NCBI RefSeq assembly: GCF_002874535.1 | Contig: NZ_CP025025.1 | Location: forward strand, 3,963,353 to 4,027,352 | From: Mesobacillus jeotgali | GTDB taxonomy: Bacteria > Bacillota > Bacilli > Bacillales > Cytobacillaceae | DNA length: 64,000 nucleotides | Direction: 5' to 3' | Part shown: positions 1 through 8,536 of the stretch, in pieces | Position numbering within the stretch: position 1 is the first letter of the stretch | Layout: each line of letters starts with the position of its first letter | Notes under the pieces: generated by a model | Databases searched by the model: none | Seen by the model: the letters and a program-made list of their open reading frames with translations, nothing else | What the model was told of the DNA's origin: nothing | Translations under genes and position numbers: made by a program

Positions 1-740
1 TGTGCCGCCAAGACTTCAGCTGCTTCTGCCATTTCAATAGTTTCCGCATGCATTTGCTCTTCTTCATGTTTAAGCGTGCTCATAAGCTTATTCTTTTCTT
101 TGATTTGGCTGTTTAGTTGTACTTTTAATACTTCAAGATCTTTCTTCATTTCTTGTAAGTTATTAAGCTTAGCTTGGACTTGCTGTTGTTTTGTTTCAAG
201 GTCTAGTTTATCCTGCTTGTGCTGTTCAAGGATATCCTTATCAGCTTGGACGATTGTCGTTACTGCGCTTACACGGTCAACGAAGTCGCTGAAGCTTTGT
301 GCACCAAGCAATACATCAATATAGTTAACAGTCCCGCCATTTTCCTGGAAAGAGCGTGCCTTGTCTTTAAGCAATTCATTGCGTTTTTCGATGCGCTCCA
401 TCAATACGGCGATTTCTGCTTTTAATTGTTTGATTTCCTCGTTTGTCTGCGCAATTTCCGCGTTCTTTTCTTCGATTTTCTGTTCTGCATCACTTACCGC
501 ATGGTCAAGCTTCTTAATTTGGTCATTCAACTTCTGCTGCTCGTTTTGCAGCTCACCGATTTTAGACTTATTCTGATTTATTTCAGCATTGATGCCAGAA
601 CGCTGGTTTTTTAGTTCATTTTTCTGTTTTTGCATTTCCGAAATGCTTTCTGCTGTTGCTTGGTCTACTGATATTGGGCTTAACAAAGAACCCAGGCTTA
701 AAGTACTGACTACTGCTAGTGAGAGTATCTGCTTTTTCAC
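1..740 (-). CDS. CwlO/EnvC-like secreted coiled-coil peptidoglycan hydrolase or activator (partial)
   Basis: Only the first ~246 residues are in the window; the 3' part lies beyond base 1. Translation from a GTG behind GAGGGGAA gives a signal peptide (MKKQILSLAVVSTLSLGSLL, cleavage near ATA-ES) and then a long charged coiled coil rich in Q, K and E, with a non-helical break around NGGTVNYIDVLLGAQSFSDF. That pattern is the N-terminal domain shared by CwlO-type DL-endopeptidases and EnvC-like activators. It directly follows ftsEX, and in Bacillus FtsEX switches on such a partner by pulling on the coiled coil. Whether the missing end is NlpC/P60 (CwlO) or M23 (EnvC) cannot be seen. Confidence 0.85.
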   Translation of the reverse strand, partial: MKKQILSLAVVSTLSLGSLLSPISVDQATAESISEMQKQKNELKNQRSGINAEINQNKSKIGELQNEQQKLNDQIKKLDHAVSDAEQKIEEKNAEIAQTNEEIKQLKAEIAVLMERIEKRNELLKDKARSFQENGGTVNYIDVLLGAQSFSDFVDRVSAVTTIVQADKDILEQHKQDKLDLETKQQQVQAKLNNLQEMKKDLEVLKVQLNSQIKEKNKLMSTLKHEEEQMHAETIEMAEAAEVLAA

Positions 741-838
741 TAGATCTTTCCCCTCTCTTACTCATGATAGTTTCGTAACTTTGTCTTTCTATCTATCGTC
801 TATTGGCTATGTAGTGTTTAGGAAGAATTAAATCTTCC

Positions 839-1732
839 TCACACTTTTAAGAACTTTCGGACGGACATGAGACTTCCCCAGATTCCAATTGCAGCTCCCA
901 TAATGATTAGGATTGCTGATAATTGGTAAACAAACGGATTGAATTCAAGCAATTTTATAAAATGGTCTTTCAGCTTATCGTTCAAGTAATCGTAAGCATA
1001 ATAATAGGCTGCGGATACGACCGCAATTGGCACAACCGCTCCCAGGATTCCTAACCAGAGACCTTCAAGGAAGAATGGCCATCTGATAAACCCATTCGTT
1101 GCTCCTACGAGTCTCATAATCTCAATCTCTCTTTTACGTGCCATGATCGTTATTTTAATAGTGTTAGAGATTAAGAACATGGCTGTGAAAAGAAGTCCGA
1201 CAATTAATATGAGTCCAACATTTCGGCTTACTTCTATAAAACTGAATAACTTTTCCACCTTGCCTTGTCCATACTTTACAGTAGAGACATAATTGAATTT
1301 CTCAATTTGCTTGGCAACTCTCATTGTATCAGTAGGATTTTTCGTCTTTACGACGAAGACATCGTTTAAAGGATTGTCTTGCTCGAACAACTGAAAGGCT
1401 TCCCCTTCATCTCCCAGGCTTTTTATCAAACTCTCAAGTTCTTGTTCCTTGGAAGAATAGGTCACACTTTTAATTCCGGAAACCTGGTTGATTTGCTGCT
1501 CCAATACCTCTTTATCTTTGTCGTTCGCTGCTACATCCACATGAACTCGGATTTCTACATCTTCCTCAATCGTGATTGCGACTTTATTTAAATTCATCAT
1601 AATGACGAAAAAGATACCGACCAAAAGCAAGGTAACTGTTACGGCACTTACGGATGCAAACGTCATCCAGCCGTTTCGTCCTAAGCTTTTAAAGCTCTCG
1701 CGTACGTGGCGGCGGAATGTTCTAGCTTTCAT
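839..1732 (-). CDS. ftsX: Cell-division ABC transporter permease FtsX
   Basis: Membrane partner of FtsE; together they transmit ATP hydrolysis to an extracellular wall hydrolase. The protein has the FtsX plan: a short cytoplasmic N-terminus with RHVRESFKSLGRNGW, one membrane segment, a ~120-residue extracellular domain, then three membrane helices, with the cytoplasmic loop MARKREIEIMRLVGATNGFI between TM2 and TM3. I start at the ATG that has AAAGGTG nine bases upstream (297 aa). A GTG four codons earlier is also open but lacks a well-spaced ribosome site. The gene overlaps the end of ftsE by 11 bases, so the two are translationally coupled. Confidence 0.95.
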   Translation of the reverse strand: MKARTFRRHVRESFKSLGRNGWMTFASVSAVTVTLLLVGIFFVIMMNLNKVAITIEEDVEIRVHVDVAANDKDKEVLEQQINQVSGIKSVTYSSKEQELESLIKSLGDEGEAFQLFEQDNPLNDVFVVKTKNPTDTMRVAKQIEKFNYVSTVKYGQGKVEKLFSFIEVSRNVGLILIVGLLFTAMFLISNTIKITIMARKREIEIMRLVGATNGFIRWPFFLEGLWLGILGAVVPIAVVSAAYYYAYDYLNDKLKDHFIKLLEFNPFVYQLSAILIIMGAAIGIWGSLMSVRKFLKV

Positions 1733-2408
1733 ATCCGTATTCACCTTTCACTTCGTCACGGGCAATCCTGCCATTCTCGATCGCGATGACGCGATGCTTG
1801 ATTGTGTTGACGATTTCTTTGTTGTGGGTGGCCATGACAATCGTGGTTCCCCTTAAGTTAATTTCCTCGAAAATGTTCATGATTTCCCATGATGTATCAG
1901 GGTCAAGGTTTCCCGTCGGTTCATCAGCGATTACCACTTTTGGTGCGTTCACAATTGAACGAGCGATGGCAACACGCTGCTGCTCCCCACCAGAAAGCTC
2001 AGTTGGAAGCGCTCTTGCTTTGTGCTTAAGTCCTACAAGTTCCAAAGTTTCCATGACGCGCTTCTTGATATATTGCGGCTGTTCCTCGATAACTTCCATC
2101 GCAAACGCGACATTTTCATAGACTGAAAGAGTATTCAGCAATTTGAAGTCTTGGAACACCACGCCAATATTCCGGCGAAGCAAAGGTACTTTGCTGTCCT
2201 TTAGCTTTGCCAGATTGACACCATTTATAATGATAGAACCTTTAGAAGGCTTAACTTCACGGTACATCATTTTTATAAAAGTAGATTTTCCAGCACCGCT
2301 GGGTCCCACTACGTATAAAAATTCACCTGCATCTATATGAACATTTATTCCATTTGCAGCAACAATGCCGTTGGAATATGTTTTGTAAACATCCTGCATA
2401 TCTATCAT
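1722..2408 (-). CDS. ftsE: Cell-division ABC transporter ATP-binding protein FtsE
   Basis: ATPase of the FtsEX complex, 228 aa, the usual family length. Visible motifs are Walker A GPSGAGKST (about residues 35-43), signature LSGGEQQR (about 138), Walker B VVIADEPTGNLD and the switch histidine in MATHNKE. An AAGGTGAT ribosome site precedes the ATG. It is first in an operon with ftsX and the coiled-coil hydrolase, behind an extended -10 promoter. In Bacillus this ABC pair mainly controls elongation-related wall hydrolysis rather than division itself. Confidence 0.97.
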   Translation of the reverse strand: MIDMQDVYKTYSNGIVAANGINVHIDAGEFLYVVGPSGAGKSTFIKMMYREVKPSKGSIIINGVNLAKLKDSKVPLLRRNIGVVFQDFKLLNTLSVYENVAFAMEVIEEQPQYIKKRVMETLELVGLKHKARALPTELSGGEQQRVAIARSIVNAPKVVIADEPTGNLDPDTSWEIMNIFEEINLRGTTIVMATHNKEIVNTIKHRVIAIENGRIARDEVKGEYGYES

Positions 2409-2473
2409 TTTTGTATCACCTTAGATAGTTAGTCTTATCAAACGGCTAAACTTCGACAATTTGTAACAAACCT

Positions 2474-2479
2474 ATTATA
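2474..2479 (-). promoter_or_regulatory. Probable sigma-A extended -10 for ftsEX
   Basis: On the minus strand the string TGCTATAAT is a perfect extended -10 element. The -35 position 17 bp upstream is only a T run, so this would be an extended -10 promoter. It gives a leader of about 60 nt before ftsE. The rest of the gap (2480-2811) shows no gene or structure apart from the cccB terminator at its far end. Confidence 0.5.
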
Positions 2480-2811
2480 GCATCTCTCACTATCAAAAAA
2501 ACCCTTTTAAATATTACAGTTTCTTTTCAAATTCGGATTTTTATTCCATTTAATCCCACTATAGGTTATTCCATCTAGTTACTTGCTCGTTGTTTATCCT
2601 CCTAAGTTAGCTATTTACCTAGTAAAATCCACCTGTTGTCGAGTTTCTTATTTAGTAGAATTTTTAGTTTTATTACCGTGGTGTAACAAGATTTTTTCAT
2701 AACTTGTATGTACAAAATGCGAAGCTTGCTGAATTGCTAAATAATTTGGCGATTTTACAGAAATGCATAAAGACAGCATTTCTACCATTAATGCATTGGA
2801 AAAAATAGCAC

Positions 2812-2845
2812 AAAAAAACGTCCTGACAATCTCAGGACGTTTCCT
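2812..2845 (-). terminator. Intrinsic terminator of cccB
   Basis: Minus-strand stem AACGTCCTGA / TCAGGACGTT around a short loop, followed by a run of seven T. It lies just after the cytochrome stop codon. Confidence 0.85.
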
Positions 2846-2853
2846 TATAACTG

Positions 2854-3168
2854 TTATTTTTTGTTTGCCAGCCATTCAGCTACAGCTGATGCATCGTCGC
2901 CTTCAAGCAGTTTTGGAGGCATTGATCCCTGGCCGTTCGCGATAACACTTTCAATATCTTCCTGAGATAAACGTGAACCTACATCGCTTAGCTTAGGTCC
3001 TACGCCACCCTCTAGATCGCCGCCATGGCAGCTTGAGCATTTTTGATTATAGAGCTTTTCTGGATCCGCACCAGCTGTGTCGCCGCCGCCAGCTTCATCA
3101 CCGCCGCCACCGCAAGCTGCCAGTGCCAAGGAGGTTCCCATTAATAGAGCCAATAATTTCTTCTTCAA
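2854..3168 (-). CDS. cccB: Lipoprotein cytochrome c551
   Basis: Small membrane-anchored c-type cytochrome that carries electrons outside the membrane, typically to terminal oxidases. The 104-aa product has a lipoprotein signal ([19 protein letters not shown]; lipidated C19), a Gly/Asp-rich flexible linker, the haem motif CSSCH (C44, C47, H48) and a probable axial methionine in GSMPP (M83). Length and layout match Bacillus CccB. It stands between yvjA and ftsE, as in B. subtilis, with its own terminator. Confidence 0.95.
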   Translation of the reverse strand: MKKKLLALLMGTSLALAACGGGGDEAGGGDTAGADPEKLYNQKCSSCHGGDLEGGVGPKLSDVGSRLSQEDIESVIANGQGSMPPKLLEGDDASAVAEWLANKK

Positions 3169-3218
3169 CTTAACTCCCCCTAAGAAAATTTTGCATACAC
3201 GACTATTTTATACCAATA

Positions 3219-4082
3219 CTAAGCCCTTTTAAAACCCTCACCCAATACCTCAGAAGCGTCCATTACAATCACAAATGCAGATGGGTCAATGGATTGGACC
3301 AATTGTTTCAATTTTGTGAACTCCGTTTGATCCACCACACACATGATAATTGGACGTTCCTGGTCCGTATAGCCGCCGTATGCTGATAGTTTTGTCACTC
3401 CACGGTCAATTTTATTCAAAATTGCTTCACGAACTTCATCCTGGCGGTTTGTAATGACCATCGCCATCTTCGAGCGTCCGATGCCGACCTGCACAAGGTC
3501 GATTGTTTTACTAGTTACATAAAGCCCGATCAACGCATATAGACCACGTTCAATATCGAATACAATCGCTGCAGATACTACAATCAGTCCATCAATCAAC
3601 GCCACGCAGGTACCAAGCGATAGCCCAGTGTACTTGTGGATAATCTGCGCCGCCAAATCGGTACCACCAGTTGATGCATTACCTCTAAATACAATGCCAA
3701 GACCAAGGCCGACACCAATACCGCCGAACAATGATCCAAGCAAAGGATCAAGAGTCCATGGCTTCACGTCATTTGTCAGAAACACGACAAATGGAAGGAA
3801 AATGGTCCCTGCAAGAGTTTTATACCCATATTGTCTCCCTAGTAAAACAACCCCCGCAATGAACAACGGGATGTTAAAAGCCCACTGCACGTAAGCCGGC
3901 TCCCAGCCAAGCGTCGCATCCAAAATCGTACTAATCCCGCTCACCCCGCCGGAAGCAACCCGGTTCGGCAGCAAGAACACATTGAACGAAATCGCCACAA
4001 TTGCAGATCCAATGAGCACATAAACATATTCAAAAAGCTTTTCTAAAGTCGGATTTAATGTATAATTACGCCTTTTCTTCAA
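3219..4082 (-). CDS. yvjA: YitT-family membrane protein (YvjA)
   Basis: Five or six membrane helices (LIGSAIVAISFNVFLLPN onward, with the glycine-rich FGGIGVGLGLGIVFRGN segment) followed by a C-terminal cytosolic DUF2179 domain of about 85 residues. This is the YitT/YvjA family; its substrate is unknown, and inward glycine-rich helices suggest transport. I prefer the TTG start preceded by AAAGGGGATAGGAC (287 aa); an upstream ATG would add a charged 15-residue extension without a good ribosome site. Position next to cccB agrees with B. subtilis yvjA. Confidence 0.9.
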   Translation of the reverse strand: MKKRRNYTLNPTLEKLFEYVYVLIGSAIVAISFNVFLLPNRVASGGVSGISTILDATLGWEPAYVQWAFNIPLFIAGVVLLGRQYGYKTLAGTIFLPFVVFLTNDVKPWTLDPLLGSLFGGIGVGLGLGIVFRGNASTGGTDLAAQIIHKYTGLSLGTCVALIDGLIVVSAAIVFDIERGLYALIGLYVTSKTIDLVQVGIGRSKMAMVITNRQDEVREAILNKIDRGVTKLSAYGGYTDQERPIIMCVVDQTEFTKLKQLVQSIDPSAFVIVMDASEVLGEGFKRA

Positions 4083-4336
4083 AGTCCTATCCCCTTTTTC
4101 CTTTAATGCCGTCAGTGAGTATAGCACGTGTCGAATTTCCTGTAAACGCTAATAGTGCGCCGTGTTAAAGGGCAAAAGTTTTGACTCCGTATTTTTTGGT
4201 CCTCAGTACTTAATAAAGAATCTTAACCAACTCAAACTCTGGTGTTTACAATCTCGATGTTCTCGATGAGTCTATATTATAGAAACAATTAGTCCAACTA
4301 TTTTTGCAAGCAAAATTTTATACTAACCACTTGAGT

Positions 4337-4354
4337 TTGTGAAATTATGAACAA
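4337..4354. promoter_or_regulatory. Degenerate Rex/Fnr-like palindrome
   Basis: TTGTGA-N6-GAACAA: a perfect left half of the Rex consensus TTGTGA-N6-TCACAA with two mismatches in the right half. It lies about 60 bp upstream of a better palindrome and next to a TTGACA hexamer at 4358. The remaining sequence from 4083 to 4336 shows nothing I can name. Confidence 0.3.
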
Positions 4355-4396
4355 ATTTTGACATTTTGCAAAATACCCTTACCCCTAGTCGTACTT

Positions 4397-4412
4397 TGTG
4401 ATATATTTCACG
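4397..4412. promoter_or_regulatory. Fnr/Crp-type operator (TGTGA-N6-TCACG)
   Basis: TGTGATATATTTCACG fits the Fnr/Crp family consensus TGTGA-N6-TCACA/T at nine of ten informative positions. It sits 4 nt before a very strong Shine-Dalgarno sequence and ~215 bp before the sulfur-transfer fusion gene. Redox control by Fnr would suit that gene; the identity of the regulator is inferred. Confidence 0.5.
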
Positions 4413-4430
4413 TATAAGGAGGCGATCATA

Positions 4431-4529
4431 TTGATTAGTCTTTCCTGTAAAAAAGAAAAATACATTTTTTTAAACTTACCGCATGCTCACCATTACACAA
4501 TATCCGGGTCCAGCATCTGGCCAGACTGA
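4431..4529 (+). CDS. Possible leader peptide upstream of the sulfur-transfer fusion
   Basis: A 32-codon frame begins with TTG eight bases after AAGGAGGCGATC, which matches the complement of the 16S 3' end at 11 of 12 positions, far stronger than any ribosome site nearby. The peptide ends with HAHHYTISGSSIWPD and has one cysteine. It stops 91 bases before the next gene. I do not recognise it. It could be a regulatory leader peptide or a small protein; the ribosome site is the main evidence. Confidence 0.5.
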   Translation: MISLSCKKEKYIFLNLPHAHHYTISGSSIWPD

Positions 4530-4620
4530 AGTTTACGGATTGTAACGGCAAAGTGAATTAGTAATTAACCAAAAACAAAATCGAAACTATATAAAATTTT
4601 TCAGAAAGAGGGTAATTAAT

Positions 4621-7182
4621 TTGGCTAAAAAAGTTGTTATCGTAGGTGGAGTTGCTGGCGGAGCTACAACAGCTGCGCGTTTAAGAAGACTGGATGAACA
4701 AACAGAAATCGTGATGGTCGAACGTGGTGAATATATTTCTTTCGCAAACTGCGGCCTTCCTTATTATATTGGCGGTGCAATTCAGGAACGTGACGCATTG
4801 CTTGTCCAGACTGTTGAAGGCATGTCCAAGAAATTCAACATGGACATCCGCAACCTGAGCGAAGTGACTCGCATCGACCGTGGTCGCAAAGTTGTTGAAA
4901 TCAAGAACCTGAAAACCGGTGAAACTTATGAGGAAAGCTATGATGTGCTTGTTTTATCACCGGGAGCTAGTCCAATCAAGCCTCCAATCCCGGGAATCAA
5001 CGAAGCAGAAGCATTGTTCACGCTTCGCAATATTCCTGACACTGATAAAATCAAGGCATATGTTGATGAGCAACAGCCTAAGAAGGCAACAGTCATCGGC
5101 GGCGGATTCATCGGGGTTGAAATGGCCGAGAACCTTTGGGAACGCGGTGTCGAAGTGACACTCGTGGAGATGGCTGACCAAATCATGGCGCCAATCGACT
5201 TTGAGATGGCTTCTATTTTACATCAACACCTCCGTGAAAAAGGCGTGAATCTTGTACTTGAAGATGGCGTTAAATCTTTTGAGAAGAACGGTAAGATCAT
5301 TAACCTTAACAGCGGTAAGCAACTTGATACTGATCTCGTTATCCTTGCGATTGGTGTTGCTCCTGAAAATAAGTTGGCTAAGGAAGCTGGACTGGAGATA
5401 GGCTTGCGCGGTGCGATCCGTGTTAACGAGCGCCTGCAGACGGCTGACGAAAGCATCTATGCCATCGGCGACGCGATTGAAGTAAAAGACTATATCAACG
5501 GACAGGCGACTCACATTCCGCTTGCATGGCCGGCTAACCGCCAGGGACGAATCGTCGCTGACCATATCAACGGCATCGATTCCAAATACCAGGGCACGCT
5601 TGGCACATCAATCGCGAAAGTTTTTGACATGACTGTAGCAGCAACTGGAAATAACGAGAAGACATTGAAGCGGCTTGGCATCTCTTATGATGTCGTGCAC
5701 GTACACCCAAGCTCACATGCTGGATACTATCCTGGCGCATTCCCAATCGCGCTAAAATTGATCTTTGACCGTGAGACAGGAAGAATCTTCGGTGCACAGG
5801 CTGTATCTTATGATGGCGCAGACAAGCGTATCGACGTTTTGGCTACAGCAATCAAAGGCGGCATGACAATCTTTGACCTGCCAGATCTTGAACTGGCGTA
5901 TGCACCGCCATACTCTTCTGCAAAAGACCCAGTCAACATGGCTGGCTATGCAGCGAAAAACCTTGCTGAAGGGCTTGTGGAAACAGTTCAATGGCATGAA
6001 ATCAATGACATCCTTGCTGATGGGGGATACCTGATCGACGTTCGTGAGCCAATCGAACGTGACATGGGAATGATTGAGGGTTCTGTGAATATTCCGCTTG
6101 GTGAGCTACGCGACCGTCTTGAAGAAATTCCGACGAAGGAAGTATACGTCTATTGCCAGGTCGGTCTTCGCGGTTACCTTGCTACACGTATCCTGATGCA
6201 GGCTGGATTCAAGGTGAAGAACCTTGACGGCGGATACAAGACTTACTCTTGCGTGTATGAGCCAGATGCAAGTGAAAACTGTGGTACACCAATCAGCGAT
6301 AATGGCGTGGCTCAGCATAATACTGCGTTGGAAGAAATCGCTGCTGGTGCTGCCCAGACTAGCATTGGATTGGCTGTTGAGGCTGCTCCTGTTACTCAGG
6401 CACCTGCTGCTCCTGTTGCACCGCCGACTGTAAAAACGACACTTGACGCTTGCGGCCTATCTTGCCCAGGCCCAATCATGAAGGTGTATAAGACAATTGG
6501 CGATATGCAGGACGGCGAGGTAATGGAAGTCCATGCAACAGATCCTGGCTTCGCGAAGGATATCAAGGCTTGGTGTGAAAAGACAGGCAACGAGCTGATC
6601 AGTAACAAATTTGAAGATAAGAAGTTCAAGGCACAGATCATGAAAGGCAACGTGGTCGTGCCTATGAATACGATGGCAGCTCCTGTTGAGGTTCCAACCG
6701 GCGTTCCTGCTAAAAATGGTGCAACGATGGTCGTGTTCAGCGGAGATCTTGATAAGGCAATCGCAACCTTCATCATCGCATCCGGCGCGGCGGCGATGGG
6801 CAAAGAAGTAACCTTGTTCTTCACCTTCTGGGGACTGAACATCCTGAAGCGCAACGATGCACCGTCAACCGAGAAAGACATGATGGCGAAGATGTTCAGC
6901 ATGATGATGCCTAAGGGTGCAAACGACCTGCCATTGTCCAAGATGAACATGGGCGGAATGGGCTCCAAGATGATCAAGACCGTCATGGCCAACAAAAACG
7001 TCGACAGCCTTGAAACACTGATGAAAAATGCCATGGACGCCGGCGTCAAGCTAGTAGCCTGCGGCATGAGCATGGACATCATGGGCATCGCAAAAGAAGA
7101 ACTCATCGACGGAGTCGAAATTGGCGGCGTAGCAGCCTACCTCGGCGATGCAGAGGATTCTGGATTGAATTTGTTTATCTAA
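4621..7182 (+). CDS. CoA-disulfide reductase / rhodanese / TusA / DsrE fusion protein
   Basis: Predicted persulfide-handling enzyme of 853 aa with four modules. Residues 1-445 form a CoA-disulfide reductase-type FAD/NAD(P)H oxidoreductase: FAD site VIVGGVAGGA, active-site C44 in SFANCGLPYY, and a second Rossmann motif VIGGGFIGVE. Residues 455-545 are a rhodanese domain with catalytic C512 in CQVGLRG. After a Pro/Ala-rich linker (about 575-603) comes a TusA domain, 605-675, with CGLSCPGP (C611, C615). Residues 700-853 are DsrE/DsrE2-like with C814. All four cysteine sites are present, so sulfane sulfur could pass between domains in one chain. CoADR-rhodanese fusions are known in Bacillus; the added TusA-DsrE is less common. 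TTG start behind GAGGG; own terminator. Confidence 0.93.
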   Translation: MAKKVVIVGGVAGGATTAARLRRLDEQTEIVMVERGEYISFANCGLPYYIGGAIQERDALLVQTVEGMSKKFNMDIRNLSEVTRIDRGRKVVEIKNLKTGETYEESYDVLVLSPGASPIKPPIPGINEAEALFTLRNIPDTDKIKAYVDEQQPKKATVIGGGFIGVEMAENLWERGVEVTLVEMADQIMAPIDFEMASILHQHLREKGVNLVLEDGVKSFEKNGKIINLNSGKQLDTDLVILAIGVAPENKLAKEAGLEIGLRGAIRVNERLQTADESIYAIGDAIEVKDYINGQATHIPLAWPANRQGRIVADHINGIDSKYQGTLGTSIAKVFDMTVAATGNNEKTLKRLGISYDVVHVHPSSHAGYYPGAFPIALKLIFDRETGRIFGAQAVSYDGADKRIDVLATAIKGGMTIFDLPDLELAYAPPYSSAKDPVNMAGYAAKNLAEGLVETVQWHEINDILADGGYLIDVREPIERDMGMIEGSVNIPLGELRDRLEEIPTKEVYVYCQVGLRGYLATRILMQAGFKVKNLDGGYKTYSCVYEPDASENCGTPISDNGVAQHNTALEEIAAGAAQTSIGLAVEAAPVTQAPAAPVAPPTVKTTLDACGLSCPGPIMKVYKTIGDMQDGEVMEVHATDPGFAKDIKAWCEKTGNELISNKFEDKKFKAQIMKGNVVVPMNTMAAPVEVPTGVPAKNGATMVVFSGDLDKAIATFIIASGAAAMGKEVTLFFTFWGLNILKRNDAPSTEKDMMAKMFSMMMPKGANDLPLSKMNMGGMGSKMIKTVMANKNVDSLETLMKNAMDAGVKLVACGMSMDIMGIAKEELIDGVEIGGVAAYLGDAEDSGLNLFI

Positions 7183-7190
7183 TATTGAGA

Positions 7191-7220
7191 GCGGCCTTCT
7201 AGTAGAAGTCCGCTTTTTTT
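7191..7220 (+). terminator. Intrinsic terminator of the sulfur-transfer fusion
   Basis: Stem GCGG-CCTTCT / AGAAG-TCCGC followed by eight T, eight bases after the stop codon. Confidence 0.85.
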
Positions 7221-7301
7221 ACATTCAGTATGAATCTAGGCGGGTGGGGTTGCTGAAAAAAGGTAATTGGACCTTGGGTTGTGTTGATTTTTACCTGTTA
7301 T

Positions 7302-7430
7302 ATGGAAAAAGTAGTGATTAAGGAGAAAATCGTAGTGATTATTACGATTTTCGTAGTGGTTCGCGGTATTTTCGGAGTGATTCTTACAATTTTCGTAGTG
7401 ATTGGCACTCATTTCGTAGTGATGGTGTAA
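7302..7430. repeat. Six-unit tandem repeat of exact 21-bp period
   Basis: The core GTAGTGATT recurs with starts at 7311, 7332, 7353, 7374, 7395 and 7416, exactly 21 bp apart, separated by more variable AT-rich 12-mers usually ending in TTTTC. Because 21 is a multiple of three, one frame stays open from an ATG at 7302 to TAA at 7428 and reads as hydrophobic heptads of the type VVIxxIF (42 aa). No ribosome site precedes it, so I treat it as a repeat rather than a gene. A 10-bp inverted repeat (GAAAATCGTA / TACGATTTTC) lies inside. The rest of 7221-7537 holds nothing else I can name. Confidence 0.8.
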
Positions 7431-7537
7431 TGTTCTCTAAATAAATCGAAACCCTGTATGGTAAAAAGCAGGATTTTAACCACTTGTCAGCGAATCCTTA
7501 TACCTTAATTAAATAGAACGAGAGGACTGAGACCATT

Positions 7538-8497
7538 TTGATCGTAAAAAGAAGAACATTCCCACTCCGAATCAAAATAAATGATGCAATTCAAAGAAGA
7601 TTACCTGTTAATCACCCCAAACTCCCTGAAGTGATCCAAGATTCCATGAAAACCAGGGCTGGCCACAAAGGCGAAGAAGCTCTAGACTATTACACCAGCA
7701 TTCTCCACGAAGATGAATTCCACATATTCCAAGGGCTTCGGCTTAAATCAGGTCAAACTCACTTCCAAATAGACTCGCTGCTGCTCTCTCCCTCATTTGC
7801 ACTCATTATCGATGCCAAGAACATGGCAGGCACCCTCACCTTCCATTCTCCTTTTAATCAAATGGAACGTACTTATCATGACAAAACAGATACCTATGAA
7901 GATCCTATTCTTCAAGTAAAAAGACACCGTCTGCTTTTAATGAAGTGGCTGAACGACCACCATTTCCCCCAGATTCCTATTGAGTACCTTGTCTTCAGCA
8001 GCAATCCCTCGACAGCATTACGAAACCCAAACAATGATCAGGAAATCTATCATCGCGTTTGTCCTCCGGGAAAAATCATCTTTAAAATTGAAGAGTTCAT
8101 ATCAAGATATAAAAAAGAGCTACATTCCGTAAAAGAATTTAAAAGACTAAGCAGGCTTTTATTAAAGAGTGATGTTCCTCTAGGCTCCCATCTTCATCAA
8201 TTTAAGATTGACCCATCTGAATACTTGACCGGTGTTCAATGCCCCTCTTGTTCCCAGTATGCAATGGAGCGATATAGCGGAACCTGGAATTGTACACATT
8301 GCGGGACCGCAGCTAAAGATGCTCATCACCAGGCCATCGAGGATTACTTTCTCCTGATCAACGATACTATTACCAACAAGCAGTTTCGGGAATACCTTCA
8401 CATTCACTCACCTAAGGTGGCAACAAAGCTGCTCGCAAATATGAACTTGAAATGCCAAGGGACTACGCGGAGAAGCTGCTATTATACTTCGAATTAA
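7538..8497 (+). CDS. NERD domain protein with C-terminal zinc ribbon
   Basis: The 319-aa protein has a NERD (nuclease-related) domain at about residues 38-150, with the restriction-endonuclease-fold pattern GEE...F..GLRL...HFQIDSLLLSPSFALIIDAKN that supplies E, D and D-A-K. A zinc ribbon follows near 230-250 (CPSCSQY...WNCTHCG), then a short helical tail. NERD proteins are common orphans in Bacillus; a nucleic-acid role is suggested by the fold, not demonstrated. TTG start, with AGAGG somewhat far upstream. It separates yvjA from prfB here and is absent from that spot in B. subtilis. Confidence 0.85.
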   Translation: MIVKRRTFPLRIKINDAIQRRLPVNHPKLPEVIQDSMKTRAGHKGEEALDYYTSILHEDEFHIFQGLRLKSGQTHFQIDSLLLSPSFALIIDAKNMAGTLTFHSPFNQMERTYHDKTDTYEDPILQVKRHRLLLMKWLNDHHFPQIPIEYLVFSSNPSTALRNPNNDQEIYHRVCPPGKIIFKIEEFISRYKKELHSVKEFKRLSRLLLKSDVPLGSHLHQFKIDPSEYLTGVQCPSCSQYAMERYSGTWNCTHCGTAAKDAHHQAIEDYFLLINDTITNKQFREYLHIHSPKVATKLLANMNLKCQGTTRRSCYYTSN

Positions 8498-8500
8498 AAA

Positions 8501-8523
8501 ATCCCCCGCCAACCCGGCGGGGG
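8501..8523 (-). terminator. Terminator of prfB, possibly bidirectional
   Basis: A perfect CCCCCGCC / GGCGGGGG stem between two convergent genes. On the minus strand it is followed by six T, so it clearly serves prfB. On the plus strand the T run is missing. Confidence 0.8.
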
Positions 8524-8536
8524 ACCACTAATAATA

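Noticed and set aside
2648-2875. Open frame of 75 codons on the minus strand after cccB
   Set aside because: Runs through the cccB terminator and its 3' end; no ribosome site and no protein-like pattern.
6396-7106. Long antisense frame (236 codons) inside the sulfur-transfer fusion
   Set aside because: Shadow of a GC-richer gene; the plus-strand domains are unmistakable.
7311-7424. 21-bp repeat as a CRISPR array
   Set aside because: Conserved core is only nine bases and the gaps are 12 bases and related to each other; no cas genes.
8440-8497. Frameshift at the end of the NERD gene
   Set aside because: The tail GTTRRSCYY looked odd, but it is compatible with the short tails of the family and a terminator follows at once.
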